Shown: positions 9,270 to 18,245, counted from the first letter of the stretch. The stretch: DNA of 43,498 nucleotides from Eubacterium sp. (GCA_022791495.1 JAAVZE010000023.1:1-43498), one strand, 5' to 3'. Numbers and translations are program-made. Notes: generated by a model not told the origin, from the letters alone.

Positions 9270-9421
9270 CTACGAGCCTCATCGCCGGGGCTCTCGCCTC
9301 TTTACACTCTTCGCCCTTCGGGCTCATCGTGTGTGGCTGTCGCCACATATTGCGGGAATGGTGCAGCCATCTCTGTGCAAGCACAGATGGCTGCACCATT
9401 CCCGCAATGCGAGGCTCGTAG
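9270..9421 (-). ncRNA. Structured 152-nt element in the amt leader
   Basis: Eleven-base perfect inverted repeats close the element (9270-9280 with 9411-9421). Inside lie a 22-bp perfect stem (9349-9370 with 9387-9408) extended by six pairs at its tip, a 6-bp hairpin at 9332-9347 and a small GC hairpin at 9313-9323. The whole can fold as a multibranch junction. It starts 26 bases before the amt start codon. It could be a regulatory RNA, or a small inserted repeat with terminal inverted repeats. I assign no known family. Confidence 0.55.
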
Positions 9422-9432
9422 CTAAAACAAAA

Positions 9433-9463
9433 AGACGCCAGGTGAATTTTTCACCTGACGTCT
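9433..9463 (-). terminator. Intrinsic terminator in the amt leader
   Basis: Read leftward, a 13-bp stem with one wobble pair (9451-9463 with 9433-9445) is followed by a T-rich tract. It lies only about 12 bases downstream of the predicted amt transcription start, so it either attenuates amt, ends a short RNA, or ends the upstream gene. Confidence 0.75.
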
Positions 9464-9481
9464 TCGTCATTTACATGCTTT

Positions 9482-9510
9482 ATTATATGCTCACTATTTT
9501 CAGATGTCAA
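9482..9510 (-). promoter_or_regulatory. Consensus-like sigma-A promoter for the amt leader
   Basis: On the minus strand TTGACA (9505-9510) and TATAAT (9482-9487) are separated by exactly 17 bases. Transcription should begin near 9475. Confidence 0.8.
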
Positions 9511-9568
9511 TCTTTTTTTCAAAAAATCTCAGATCACGAAACTCCGACACCGGCTAACCCTTTTATAA

Positions 9569-10333
9569 TTACTGCCCGGATGCCTGCAGCAGCTCCGGAA
9601 ATACATAATAAAGAAATTTTTTTGACTCTTCTTTTTTATTGGAATTAAACAGTATAGAAAATATAGGTCTCTCCACGATGCCGCCGCCATCTTCAAATAC
9701 TTTCTGGTATACATCGCTCTGGTCAAGGTAAACGCCATATGGATGCCTGTCCTTATTTTCCAGAGTATCCGGAATAAACAGATGACCCTTTAGCACTTCA
9801 AGCTCCGTCTCACTGAGAAGTTCCGTGAGATCCATAACAAAATCGTTTTCCATGTAAGAGGTAAGATCCTCCTGGGCCGCAATCATAGAATCCAGTGTCG
9901 CCGCATAGATCATGGATGAAATCTGCGTAAGATCTGTGGCTGCAGTCGCTCCCACCTTACTGGCAACCTCGGAATTGGTAAAAAACAGATGAAAAGAGGG
10001 TGTATTCCTTTTCGTGTCCAGCCCAAGAAATTCAATGTAATGATCCCCAAATTCCTCCAGTGGTATATCAAAAGCACTCTCGTTTAAAATCGCACAGCGA
10101 TATACCACTTCCTCTCTGGTTAACACATCATTATAAAAGAAGTATCCCACCAGTCCTAATACTGCCACCCCGATCAGAAGCGGCAATAAATAATAGGTCT
10201 TAAAATGCGTTATCTTCTGGGAACGATTCATTCGTTTCCACTTGCTTTTTTCCGATTCGTCTTCGTTCCGTTTCTCATATATGGAAGCCCCCTCATCCAG
10301 CCTTGTCTTCTTGTTTTTTATATTGATCGCCAT
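9569..10333 (-). CDS. Membrane-anchored protein of unknown function
   Basis: A 254-residue protein that I do not recognise. A basic, polar N-terminus of about 45 residues precedes one membrane segment (YYLLPLLIGVAVLGLVGYFFY), with the remaining roughly 185 residues probably outside the cell. The outer part is acidic, has no cysteine-rich or repeat pattern, and contains no catalytic motif that I can see. TGGAGGA lies before the ATG. It sits between thiD and the Amt gene on the same strand, which gives no clear hint of function. The terminator at 9433-9463 might end this gene. Confidence 0.75.
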   Translation of the reverse strand: MAINIKNKKTRLDEGASIYEKRNEDESEKSKWKRMNRSQKITHFKTYYLLPLLIGVAVLGLVGYFFYNDVLTREEVVYRCAILNESAFDIPLEEFGDHYIEFLGLDTKRNTPSFHLFFTNSEVASKVGATAATDLTQISSMIYAATLDSMIAAQEDLTSYMENDFVMDLTELLSETELEVLKGHLFIPDTLENKDRHPYGVYLDQSDVYQKVFEDGGGIVERPIFSILFNSNKKEESKKFLYYVFPELLQASGQ

Positions 10334-10400
10334 ATTTCCTCCAGATTTATAGTGATATTTTCTATAATTGTAGCACTCAATAGAAAAAAAGAAAAGGAAA

Positions 10401-11210
10401 TCATAAATTGTTTACAAATTGGTAAAAATGATCCAGAGGACCATTTCCTTTTCCCAGATCCAGACCAGCGCTAATGGCGCCCGTTATATAAACTTTTGCA
10501 TCAGCAACCGCCTCCTCCAAAGTTTTTCCCCGGGCAATGCCGCAGGCAATGGCACTGGACAGAGTACACCCGGTCCCGTGGGTATTGCTGTTTTCGATCC
10601 GGGCACCGGCATACCATGAGTGCACTCCGGTTCCTGCATGAAACAAAAGATCGTCTGCACCTCTGCCATGCCCTCCCTTGACCAGTACCGAACAGCCATA
10701 CCTGCCTGACAGTTCTTCGGCTGCCCTCTCCCTGTCACCATTTCTTTCAATCGGATATCCCCAGAGCTGTTCTGCTTCCGGCAGATTAGGAGTGATCAGA
10801 TCCACTATAGGAAAAAGTTCTTCTTTCAATGCAGTTTCAGCCTCAGGTTCCAGAAGTAATCTGCCGCTGGTAGAGACCAGTACCGGATCCAGCACGATAA
10901 AAGGAAGCATCTTTCCATTTGCCCTGTACTTCTTCATGATTTGAACCAATACCCGGATATTTTCTTTGGACACCACCATCCCAATCTTGATAACGTCCGG
11001 CACAATATCTTCAAGTACTGCCCGCAGCTGTTCCCCAACCAGATCAGGTTCCACCGGCTCCACCCGCCTTACCCCCATCGTATTCTGAACGGTAATCGCC
11101 GTTATTACACTCATTCCATACAATCCGAAAGCACCGATGGTTTTCAGGTCTGCCTGTATACCCGCCCCTCCGCTGCAGTCCGAGCCTGCCACTGTTAATA
11201 CTGTATTCAA
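10401..11210 (-). CDS. thiD: Hydroxymethylpyrimidine/phosphomethylpyrimidine kinase
   Basis: A 269-residue PfkB/ribokinase-superfamily enzyme that phosphorylates HMP and HMP-phosphate in thiamine synthesis and salvage. The N-terminus VLTVAGSDCSGGAGIQADLKT is the ThiD substrate-binding signature. LDPVLVSTSG and NLPEAEQLWG follow, and the C-terminal anion-hole motif HGTGCTLSSAIA is intact. The start codon is TTG, with GGGAG eight bases upstream. A pyridoxal kinase of the same fold is less likely given the N-terminal motif. No other thiamine gene or TPP riboswitch is visible nearby. The gene follows the PAS protein gene by 64 bases on the same strand. Confidence 0.9.
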   Translation of the reverse strand: MNTVLTVAGSDCSGGAGIQADLKTIGAFGLYGMSVITAITVQNTMGVRRVEPVEPDLVGEQLRAVLEDIVPDVIKIGMVVSKENIRVLVQIMKKYRANGKMLPFIVLDPVLVSTSGRLLLEPEAETALKEELFPIVDLITPNLPEAEQLWGYPIERNGDRERAAEELSGRYGCSVLVKGGHGRGADDLLFHAGTGVHSWYAGARIENSNTHGTGCTLSSAIACGIARGKTLEEAVADAKVYITGAISAGLDLGKGNGPLDHFYQFVNNL

Positions 11211-11274
11211 TATGCGTACTCCCTTTCTCGTGAGTCGACGGCGCGAATCGGCGCCATTGAGCTAACTTATGTTT

Positions 11275-14025
11275 CTAAATCTTTCCCTGCAGGCTCTCCA
11301 TAATCACCGCAAGTCTGGCAAGGTTAATCGGTTTACTGATGGTTGCATTGATTCCGCTGACAAGTCCCATTTTCACATCATTGGACTGTATTCCCTCCAA
11401 CATCTCGATGATAGGAATCTTTCGCAGATTACGATTTGACGTATATTTAATTTTTCTCGCAAATTCATAACAATCCATGTCTTCCAGTTCCCGGTCCACA
11501 AGAATCGCCGACAGCAATCCCGTATCAAACTTATTTAGAAGTTGTTCTGCCTCTTCTCCACTGGCCGCCGTATATACCATAGCACCATTGACTCTGAGAA
11601 GAGGAGCAATAAGTTTATTCTGGTCACTTCCCCGCTCTACCAGCAAAATTCCCTGACCGCTTAAGTCAGCCTCTTTACCTTCTGCATTTGTCCCTGTCGC
11701 CGGCTCTCCAAAAACCTCACCTGCCTGATCTGACAAAAAGACGGGAATATCGATCTGGACAATACTATTGTGGGCAATCCCTTTCCGAAACTGAATGCTT
11801 CCACCCAGAAGTCCGGTGATCTTGCTGGAAAGGGAAATAGAATATCCCATACCGCCTAGAGCAATGATTTTTTCCCTGAGATCCAAATCGTTAGTAATTT
11901 CTGTAGAGCGCTCATAAAAACGCTTGTTTATAACTGGTCCCTCGTCCTCCATCCTAATACATATGCTAAACCCTTCATTTTCCAGTTTTTTCTCCTGGAT
12001 ATACAAATTAATAGAAGTTCCCTTTGGGGCGTATTTAATCCCATTTCCCAGCAAATTAATAATAATTTCTTTAAAACGAAATTCATGTACAAAATAATTT
12101 TGGTCTCTGGGGATCGTAATATGTTCATGAATGGATATATCCAGACCAAGGGATATTTTTCTTACCTCTTCACATACCTGCGTACATATGTCATACAGAT
12201 TCACCGAATTTGCAGAACGGGTATACGGGCCCTGCAGCTGATTATACTCTCCTATGCTGCTTATGATCTCACTCACATACTCCATGCACCGCCTTATACG
12301 CTTATGATTCTGTTCCGTATGCTTCTCATTCAGCAGCTGCTTTATCGTTACAATCGGAGGATTTAACTCTTTGACAATATAATTTAGAAAGGTCTTCCTT
12401 GCTTCCAATCCCTCCTTTGCCTCCGAAAGTACATCCTTTAATATCTTCCGGTCCGAACGCTTCTGATAATGTTCTACTGCGCGGACTGCATTGACATCCC
12501 TGACAGTTAAAATGATTGTATTCACATCGGAGCCAAAAAATGCAAAATAGCAGATCATGTGGGTGTATTTTCCATCTTTCCCTTTCACCCGGCAAAATCG
12601 GTATCCCTTGGGCTCTCCTGAATGAAGAATACGAAGCATTTGCTGCAGGCTGAGAAAAAAACTGATCTCTTTTTGTTCTTCGGGAGCCACCTTATTCTGG
12701 CACCACCAATACAAAAATGAGGCATAACTACGTTTTCCCCGGTATTCATCCCAGTCATACTCATCGATAAAATACGAAGTAAAAGCCCCCGTAGGCACAT
12801 CGATCTTTAGTATGAAACTATATTCCTTTAAAATATGTTCATCAAAAATCTGGTGCAGATCCTGTTTCATCGTGAGAGGGATCATCTTATACATGATCTT
12901 CTTAATATACCCTCCCACCCGGACCAGCCTCTCATTCTCATATATTTTGTTCAAATATATTTCATAATTGTCATAATATCTTTTGCCACTATCCTTATTA
13001 TGTGTCAACATCCGTATGTTATCATATCTCTGCCCTTCACTGCGAATAAATAATATGATTTTTTTCCGGTCATCTTTGTAGACCAGCTCATTCCGAAACA
13101 GTAAATCTTTATAATTGATATAAGTATCACTTTCAATACATAGGAATGTATTTTCCGTAAAATGATTTTCCCCAAACAGCCGAAACCTCTCATCCCTGAC
13201 ATCATACTCGAACATCAGATCTGCGGTAGTATTTTCCATCGCCATGCGATATCGGTCTTTTTCTTTCAAAAGCTCAAAATAGATCGCTTTCCGCTTCGTG
13301 ATTTCCGCAAGCATACATAAATATTCAACTCCATCGTCCCGGGTTTCATAATAATTGCCGATGAGCCTGTACCAGCAAACATTACCGTCCTGTTCTCTGA
13401 CTGACCGGAACTCATAATCAACGGACTCTCTGTGTGCCGCCTGAGTGACCAGATGCTCCCGGAGTCCTGGAAGATCTTCCGGAAAAGTGTATTTACCAGA
13501 TGTGCCGATATACTCATCTCTGCTGGCGCCCACCAGATCAAAATAATACTGGTTCGCTTCCCGGATATAAAAATTGTCCTTGCCTATCACTAAAAACACA
13601 ATGCCTCCTGGCATATTTTCATTGATAATATCCCTCTGGAGAACCATTTTTTCCCACATATCAATATCCACAACTACACTAAGGATACAGTCTCTTCCAT
13701 CGATGTTCACGACCTCACCTATATCCTTTACCCAGATATAATCCCCGTCCCCGGTTTTCATTCGGTATTTGCATTCATATTCTTTTCCCTTTTTTTCAAA
13801 TCCATATACCTCACTGGCTATCCTCGGCACATCTTCAGGATAGATGCGGTCACCCAAAGTTTTTCCCAGCAGACAATCCTTTTCTTCTACAGGAATCCGA
13901 AGCATTCTGGCGTAGTCATCATCTACCTCTAACACTTCAAAATCAATATTATAGGTGCAGAGCCGGCATCCATAATGAATTGTTCTTCCCAGGATTTCAA
14001 GCTTTTTTTTGTCATCGGTATTCAT
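11275..14025 (-). CDS. Multi-PAS hybrid sensor protein with degenerate kinase and receiver domains
   Basis: A 916-residue cytoplasmic protein with no membrane segment. Three or four PAS/PAC modules fill about residues 15-520. The dimerisation/phosphotransfer region near 540-590 reads IVKELNPP where active kinases have H-E/D-x-x-x-P, so Lys552 stands in place of the phospho-accepting His. The ATPase region (about 625-770) keeps an N box (NLLGNGIKYAP) and a GGMGYSIS G2 box, but its G1 box is DEGPVIN. The receiver (about 790-915) keeps Asp844 and SKP, but has lost the acidic pair (VERGSDQ) and the switch Thr. It probably signals without standard phosphotransfer. AGGAGG lies seven bases before the start. 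It is 28 bases downstream of the GNAT gene. Confidence 0.85.
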   Translation of the reverse strand: MNTDDKKKLEILGRTIHYGCRLCTYNIDFEVLEVDDDYARMLRIPVEEKDCLLGKTLGDRIYPEDVPRIASEVYGFEKKGKEYECKYRMKTGDGDYIWVKDIGEVVNIDGRDCILSVVVDIDMWEKMVLQRDIINENMPGGIVFLVIGKDNFYIREANQYYFDLVGASRDEYIGTSGKYTFPEDLPGLREHLVTQAAHRESVDYEFRSVREQDGNVCWYRLIGNYYETRDDGVEYLCMLAEITKRKAIYFELLKEKDRYRMAMENTTADLMFEYDVRDERFRLFGENHFTENTFLCIESDTYINYKDLLFRNELVYKDDRKKIILFIRSEGQRYDNIRMLTHNKDSGKRYYDNYEIYLNKIYENERLVRVGGYIKKIMYKMIPLTMKQDLHQIFDEHILKEYSFILKIDVPTGAFTSYFIDEYDWDEYRGKRSYASFLYWWCQNKVAPEEQKEISFFLSLQQMLRILHSGEPKGYRFCRVKGKDGKYTHMICYFAFFGSDVNTIILTVRDVNAVRAVEHYQKRSDRKILKDVLSEAKEGLEARKTFLNYIVKELNPPIVTIKQLLNEKHTEQNHKRIRRCMEYVSEIISSIGEYNQLQGPYTRSANSVNLYDICTQVCEEVRKISLGLDISIHEHITIPRDQNYFVHEFRFKEIIINLLGNGIKYAPKGTSINLYIQEKKLENEGFSICIRMEDEGPVINKRFYERSTEITNDLDLREKIIALGGMGYSISLSSKITGLLGGSIQFRKGIAHNSIVQIDIPVFLSDQAGEVFGEPATGTNAEGKEADLSGQGILLVERGSDQNKLIAPLLRVNGAMVYTAASGEEAEQLLNKFDTGLLSAILVDRELEDMDCYEFARKIKYTSNRNLRKIPIIEMLEGIQSNDVKMGLVSGINATISKPINLARLAVIMESLQGKI

Positions 14026-14053
14026 TCATAAACCTCCTCGTCGCTGTCATACT

Positions 14054-14515
14054 CTATACATCGATGCGCATCGGCGTATAACGCATGCCATCTCTGACCT
14101 GTTCCGGAGCCAGCTTATGAAACCCCATTGCCTCATACGCCTTCCTGCCCTTCGGTGAGGAATTTACGGTAATCTGCCGCAACTGCGGATTCTGCTCCAG
14201 GCAATACGCCGCCCCCCGTCTCACCAGCCTTGTCGCCACTCCCATTCTCTGGTATTGCCGTTCCACAAATAAAAGACTGATGTGAAATCCACTTCGCATA
14301 GCAATCACGCCGATCAGCCGGCTTCCCTCAAAAGCCCCAAAAAATACCATCTCACCGCGGGAGAGCATCCCTTTCATATTTTCCCACCGGATAAAATGCT
14401 GAAATGTCTTTACCCCGATCTGTTCATAATCCTCTGCATCACATTCTTCAAATACCTTCCACACCAGTTCCAGAGCTTTATCTAATTGTCTCATGTCTAT
14501 CTTACAGATCTGCAT
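14054..14515 (-). CDS. GNAT-family N-acetyltransferase
   Basis: A 153-residue protein. Motif A for acetyl-CoA binding reads VERQYQRMGVATRLV, matching the Q/R-x-x-G-x-G/A pattern, and the closing KAYEAMGF segment is typical of the family. The substrate cannot be told; family members acetylate amino groups of small molecules, peptides or ribosomal proteins. It is the first gene of a leftward unit with the PAS protein and is driven by a promoter that overlaps the divergent beta-galactosidase promoter. Confidence 0.88.
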   Translation of the reverse strand: MQICKIDMRQLDKALELVWKVFEECDAEDYEQIGVKTFQHFIRWENMKGMLSRGEMVFFGAFEGSRLIGVIAMRSGFHISLLFVERQYQRMGVATRLVRRGAAYCLEQNPQLRQITVNSSPKGRKAYEAMGFHKLAPEQVRDGMRYTPMRIDV

Positions 14516-14547
14516 ATTCTTTACTCTCTCTTTTTTCTCTATTTTAC

Positions 14548-14576
14548 TTGAATCCTCATAATTAGTATAATATAAT
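14548..14576 (+). promoter_or_regulatory. Promoter of the beta-galactosidase gene
   Basis: TTGAAT (14548-14553) and TATAAT (14571-14576) have a 17-base spacer. Transcription would start near 14583, so an in-frame GTG at 14578 cannot be the start codon. The leader holds a small hairpin at 14603-14615. Confidence 0.65.
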
Positions 14577-14593
14577 AGTGATCAAAGTGTCAA
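14564..14593 (-). promoter_or_regulatory. Promoter of the GNAT-PAS unit
   Basis: On the minus strand TTGACA (14588-14593) and TATACT (14564-14569) have an 18-base spacer. It overlaps the divergent rightward promoter base for base. Confidence 0.6.
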
Positions 14594-14640
14594 ATGAAAG
14601 TCCCGGAAAACGGGCCAACCGCGAAAGGCAGGCTACAAGC

Positions 14641-17600
14641 ATGAAGAAGCTTTTTAATGACAGATGGAGTTTTTGTAAATTTCCACTGAATACACCAATA
14701 GAAGACATTTTCTGGTCCTCCGACTGGAGGCCGGTGGATGTTCCCCATGACTGGATGATCTACGATACAAAGAACCTCTATGAAGAGGCTATTAGCTGCT
14801 ATAAAAAATACTTTACGAGAGAAGAACTTACCGATTCCAGCGAGAATAAGATCTGGCTGATGTTTGAAGGGGTTTATATGGATACTTCTGTATTCCTCAA
14901 CAAAAAACTGATCTTCACCTGGAAAAATGGATACTCCCAATTTATTATAGACATCACAGATCTGCTGGCAGAGGGCAGGAATGAACTTCTGGTACGTAAT
15001 GAATATCATCTGCCCAACAGCCGCTGGTATCCAGGTTCCGGAATTTACAGGGATGTGTGGCTTATCACCAGCCCGGCCGCACATTTTATACTTAATGGTA
15101 CATACCTTTCAACCAAACAATTAGGGAAAACCTGGGAAGTATTTATGGACGCAGAAGTGGTATATGAGCACCTTACCGGTGAAAAAAGTGGTATACTTCG
15201 TCATACCATAACCGATGCGGAGGGGAATGAAATCCTTACCCATGAAAATACCATTCTGCTTTCTGATACAGTACAGACCAATACACAGGTTATGACAGTG
15301 ATCGATCCTCAGCTCTGGGACATCCACTCCCCCTATCTGTATACGATCACTTCCGAACTTTTTATAGATGGGAAACGGATGGATTCCCTGACGCAAAATC
15401 TTGGCTTCCGTCATATCAAATTTGATGCGGATAAAGGATTTTTCCTCAATGGAAGATCCATAAAAATAAATGGAACCTGTGAACACCACGTCCTGGGATC
15501 CCTGGGCGCAGCCATGAATAAAACAGCATTAAAGCGCCAGCTCCTCACCCTGAAGGAAATGGGGGTAAATTCCATCCGCAATGCACACAATATGCCGCCG
15601 GAGCATATGCTGGAACTCTGTGATGAACTGGGGCTTCTTCTCTATACAGAGAGCTTTGACATGTGGGAGCGCACAAAAACCGACTATGACTATGGGAATG
15701 ATTTTAAGGACTGGTGGCAGAAGGATTTGGAGAGCTGGGTCCGTCAGGACCGTAACCATCCCTGCGTCTTTATCTGGGGTCTGGGAAATGAGATTTATGA
15801 CACACATTTTGACCGGGGACTGGAGATCACCCAGGAACTTCACGAGGCCGTGCGCAGGCTGGACTATAGAAAAAATGCCTACACCACCCTTGCCTCCAAC
15901 TACATTGAATGGGAATCCGCCCAGAGAACGGGTGAAGTAATCGATCTCGTGGGCTACAATTATCTGGACAAATGCTACGATGAGCACCATGAAAAGTATC
16001 CTCATTGGAAAATATTTGGCAGTGAAACCAGCGCCACCATCCAAAGCCGGGGAATCTATCATTTTCCTTTATCGAATCGTCTTCTGACCTTTGATGACCT
16101 GCAGTGCTCTGCCCTGGGCAACTGTACCACCAACTGGGGGGCCAGAAACTCAGAACACACCATTATCGCCCACAGGGACCGGGAATTCTGTTTTGGACAG
16201 TACCTTTGGTCCGGTTTTGATTACCTGGGTGAGCCCACACCATATTTTACCAAAAATTCCTATTTTGGACAGGTTGACACAGCCGGTTTTAAAAAAGACA
16301 CCTTTTATATGTATCAGTCTGCATGGACTGACTATAAAATCAACCCTATGGTCCATATCCTTCCTTACTGGGATTTTAATGAGGGGCAGCTTATCGATGT
16401 GCGGATCTATTCCAATGCCCCGAAAATCGAACTCATCTTTCAGGGGGAGAGCCAGGGGTTCGCAGAAATTGACCACGCCCATGGAAAAGTTCTTTCCGGG
16501 GACTGGCAGCTCCCTTATGAAAAGGGAAACATCGTCGCACTCGCCTACGATGAAGAGGGAAATATCATCGCAAGAGACGAACAATGTTCCTTTGGCGACC
16601 CAGCCTCCATCCGACTCACACCGGATAAACTGGTTCTGAATGCCGATGGAGAAGATCTTATTTTTCTCACCATTGAAACACTGGATCCGGATGGTATCTT
16701 CGTTGCCAACGGAAGAAGCCGGATGCACGTAACAGTCAGCGGAGCCGGCCGTCTTATCGGACTGGACAATGGTGATAGTTCGGATTTCGATCCCTTCAAG
16801 GGCACCAGTAAAAGATTGTTCAGCGGCAAACTTCTGGCTGTCATTGCTGCAAAAACAATCCCTGGTGATATTTTCGTCACCGTGACCTCTCCCTCACTGC
16901 CCGATTCCCACCTGACACTAAAAGCTGTGCCGCATACATACCGCAAGGGAGTATCCTGCCTAATGGAAAATAAATATTTTACCTCAGAACGTGACGATGA
17001 GATTCCTGTCCGCAAAATAGAATTGAAAAATCTAGGTAAAAATCATTTGGACAAGGATCATACAACCACCACCGTCACTGCTGCTATTTTCCCGGAAAAT
17101 GCCACCTATCATGATCTGGACTTCAAAGCTGTCACCAAAAACGGAGTGGTCAGCAATGCTGTAAAAATCTCCCACGACAAAGAATGCAACCAGGCGGAGA
17201 TCATGGCTGTGGGAGATGGGGAATTCCGTCTCTGCTGCACCTGCAGCAACGGACGGGATCATGTGGAAGTGATCTCAGAACTCGAATTTGAGGTTACCGG
17301 TCTGGGAGAGGCCACTGTCAGCCCGTACCGTATCGTGTCCGCCATCAACTACAATTCCAGCTCCGACGACGCATTGATTCTGAGTTTTCAGGGCGGTGTG
17401 TATATCACAGGAAATAAACGCACCACCGTGACCTTTGAAAATATTAATTTGGGAGACTACGGCTCCGATGAGATCCACCTCCCCATCTTCTCTTTCAGTG
17501 ATGACCTTCCTCTGGAGGTGTGGCAGGGAACGCCGGGAGATGAGATTACTGGTTCAGCAGAAGCAGGTACCGTCTCTTCTTCTGGTGAATGTCTCCTCTG

Positions 17601-18126
17601 TGAGACCTACCATGCTAAAAGCTGGTACAACCACTACCAGGAAAATGTATTCCGGCTGTCAAAACGTGTGAAAGGCGTCCAGACCATCACCATCGTTGTA
17701 TATCCAGAAGTCAAAATGTCCCTGCAGGGCTTCTACTTCACCAAAGTAGAAAAATCCTATGCAAGGCTGAATGCCTCCGACAGCAGTAATATCACCGGGG
17801 ATATGTTTACCATCGACGGTGATGCTGTCCGCAATATCGGAAATAATGTTACCGTGGAATTTGACGATATGCATTTTGACAAGGAAGGTCTCCGCAGCAT
17901 CACCATCCGAGGCCGTTCCCATATCGAAACAAATACCATTCACGTGCGCTTTGCACCAACTGACGGAAGCGATGCCATCATCAACCAGATCATTGAGTTT
18001 CCTTACAGTGACAGCCCCCAGACGCTCACTTTTACTCTGGAGCCTGTATACGGAAACTACAGTCTAAACCTGATTTTTCTTCCTGGAAGCAGGTTTGACC
18101 TGGAATGGCTGCAGCTGGCGCACTAA
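14641..18126 (+). CDS. Glycoside hydrolase family 2 beta-galactosidase-like enzyme
   Basis: A 1161-residue protein with no signal peptide, so probably cytoplasmic. The N-terminal half has the GH2 order: jelly-roll sugar-binding domain, immunoglobulin-like domain, then TIM barrel from about residue 270. The acid/base is Glu384 in WGLGNE and the nucleophile is Glu462 in FGSETSA. Beyond about residue 600 come extra beta-rich domains, including an Ig-like stretch (about 670-770) and two C-terminal beta-sandwich regions that may bind carbohydrate. Substrate specificity (galactoside, glucuronide or other) is not settled. The start was chosen because the predicted transcript begins near 14583; its ribosome site is weak. 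It is transcribed alone, with the GNAT-PAS unit diverging. Confidence 0.88.
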   Translation: MKKLFNDRWSFCKFPLNTPIEDIFWSSDWRPVDVPHDWMIYDTKNLYEEAISCYKKYFTREELTDSSENKIWLMFEGVYMDTSVFLNKKLIFTWKNGYSQFIIDITDLLAEGRNELLVRNEYHLPNSRWYPGSGIYRDVWLITSPAAHFILNGTYLSTKQLGKTWEVFMDAEVVYEHLTGEKSGILRHTITDAEGNEILTHENTILLSDTVQTNTQVMTVIDPQLWDIHSPYLYTITSELFIDGKRMDSLTQNLGFRHIKFDADKGFFLNGRSIKINGTCEHHVLGSLGAAMNKTALKRQLLTLKEMGVNSIRNAHNMPPEHMLELCDELGLLLYTESFDMWERTKTDYDYGNDFKDWWQKDLESWVRQDRNHPCVFIWGLGNEIYDTHFDRGLEITQELHEAVRRLDYRKNAYTTLASNYIEWESAQRTGEVIDLVGYNYLDKCYDEHHEKYPHWKIFGSETSATIQSRGIYHFPLSNRLLTFDDLQCSALGNCTTNWGARNSEHTIIAHRDREFCFGQYLWSGFDYLGEPTPYFTKNSYFGQVDTAGFKKDTFYMYQSAWTDYKINPMVHILPYWDFNEGQLIDVRIYSNAPKIELIFQGESQGFAEIDHAHGKVLSGDWQLPYEKGNIVALAYDEEGNIIARDEQCSFGDPASIRLTPDKLVLNADGEDLIFLTIETLDPDGIFVANGRSRMHVTVSGAGRLIGLDNGDSSDFDPFKGTSKRLFSGKLLAVIAAKTIPGDIFVTVTSPSLPDSHLTLKAVPHTYRKGVSCLMENKYFTSERDDEIPVRKIELKNLGKNHLDKDHTTTTVTAAIFPENATYHDLDFKAVTKNGVVSNAVKISHDKECNQAEIMAVGDGEFRLCCTCSNGRDHVEVISELEFEVTGLGEATVSPYRIVSAINYNSSSDDALILSFQGGVYITGNKRTTVTFENINLGDYGSDEIHLPIFSFSDDLPLEVWQGTPGDEITGSAEAGTVSSSGECLLCETYHAKSWYNHYQENVFRLSKRVKGVQTITIVVYPEVKMSLQGFYFTKVEKSYARLNASDSSNITGDMFTIDGDAVRNIGNNVTVEFDDMHFDKEGLRSITIRGRSHIETNTIHVRFAPTDGSDAIINQIIEFPYSDSPQTLTFTLEPVYGNYSLNLIFLPGSRFDLEWLQLAH

Positions 18127-18206
18127 TTGGAAAAATATACAGCTGTTAATATGGCCAAAGGGTATGTAATGATAAATCTTTACTTTCCACAAATAACAGA
18201 ACCTGC

Positions 18207-18245
18207 CGTCATCCGCTGTTTCCTGGATGGAAACAGCGGATGACG
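18207..18245. other. attL: left attachment site with a perfect palindrome
   Basis: Positions 18220-18237 are identical, base for base, to 42472-42489. The match extends to 27 bases with two mismatches (18211-18237 versus 42463-42489). At this copy the core lies within a perfect 17-bp inverted repeat (18207-18223 with 18229-18245). Read leftward it encodes a peptide resembling the end of the GGGtGRT protein (AVSIQETADDGRF versus AVSIQEAADNGNF), as expected if this is the displaced chromosomal 3' end. Confidence 0.7.

Noticed and set aside
9244-9399. N-terminal extension of the Amt protein in the same frame
   Set aside because: The stretch is the structured leader read as protein; the ATG at 9243 has an ideal ribosome site and begins a normal Amt N-terminus.
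14578-14640. GTG start 21 codons upstream for the beta-galactosidase
   Set aside because: The predicted transcription start lies after this codon, and the GH2 domain begins normally at the ATG at 14641.
14583-14640. A known riboswitch before the beta-galactosidase
   Set aside because: Some bases recall c-di-GMP aptamers, but the conserved core and pairing are not complete, so no class was assigned.
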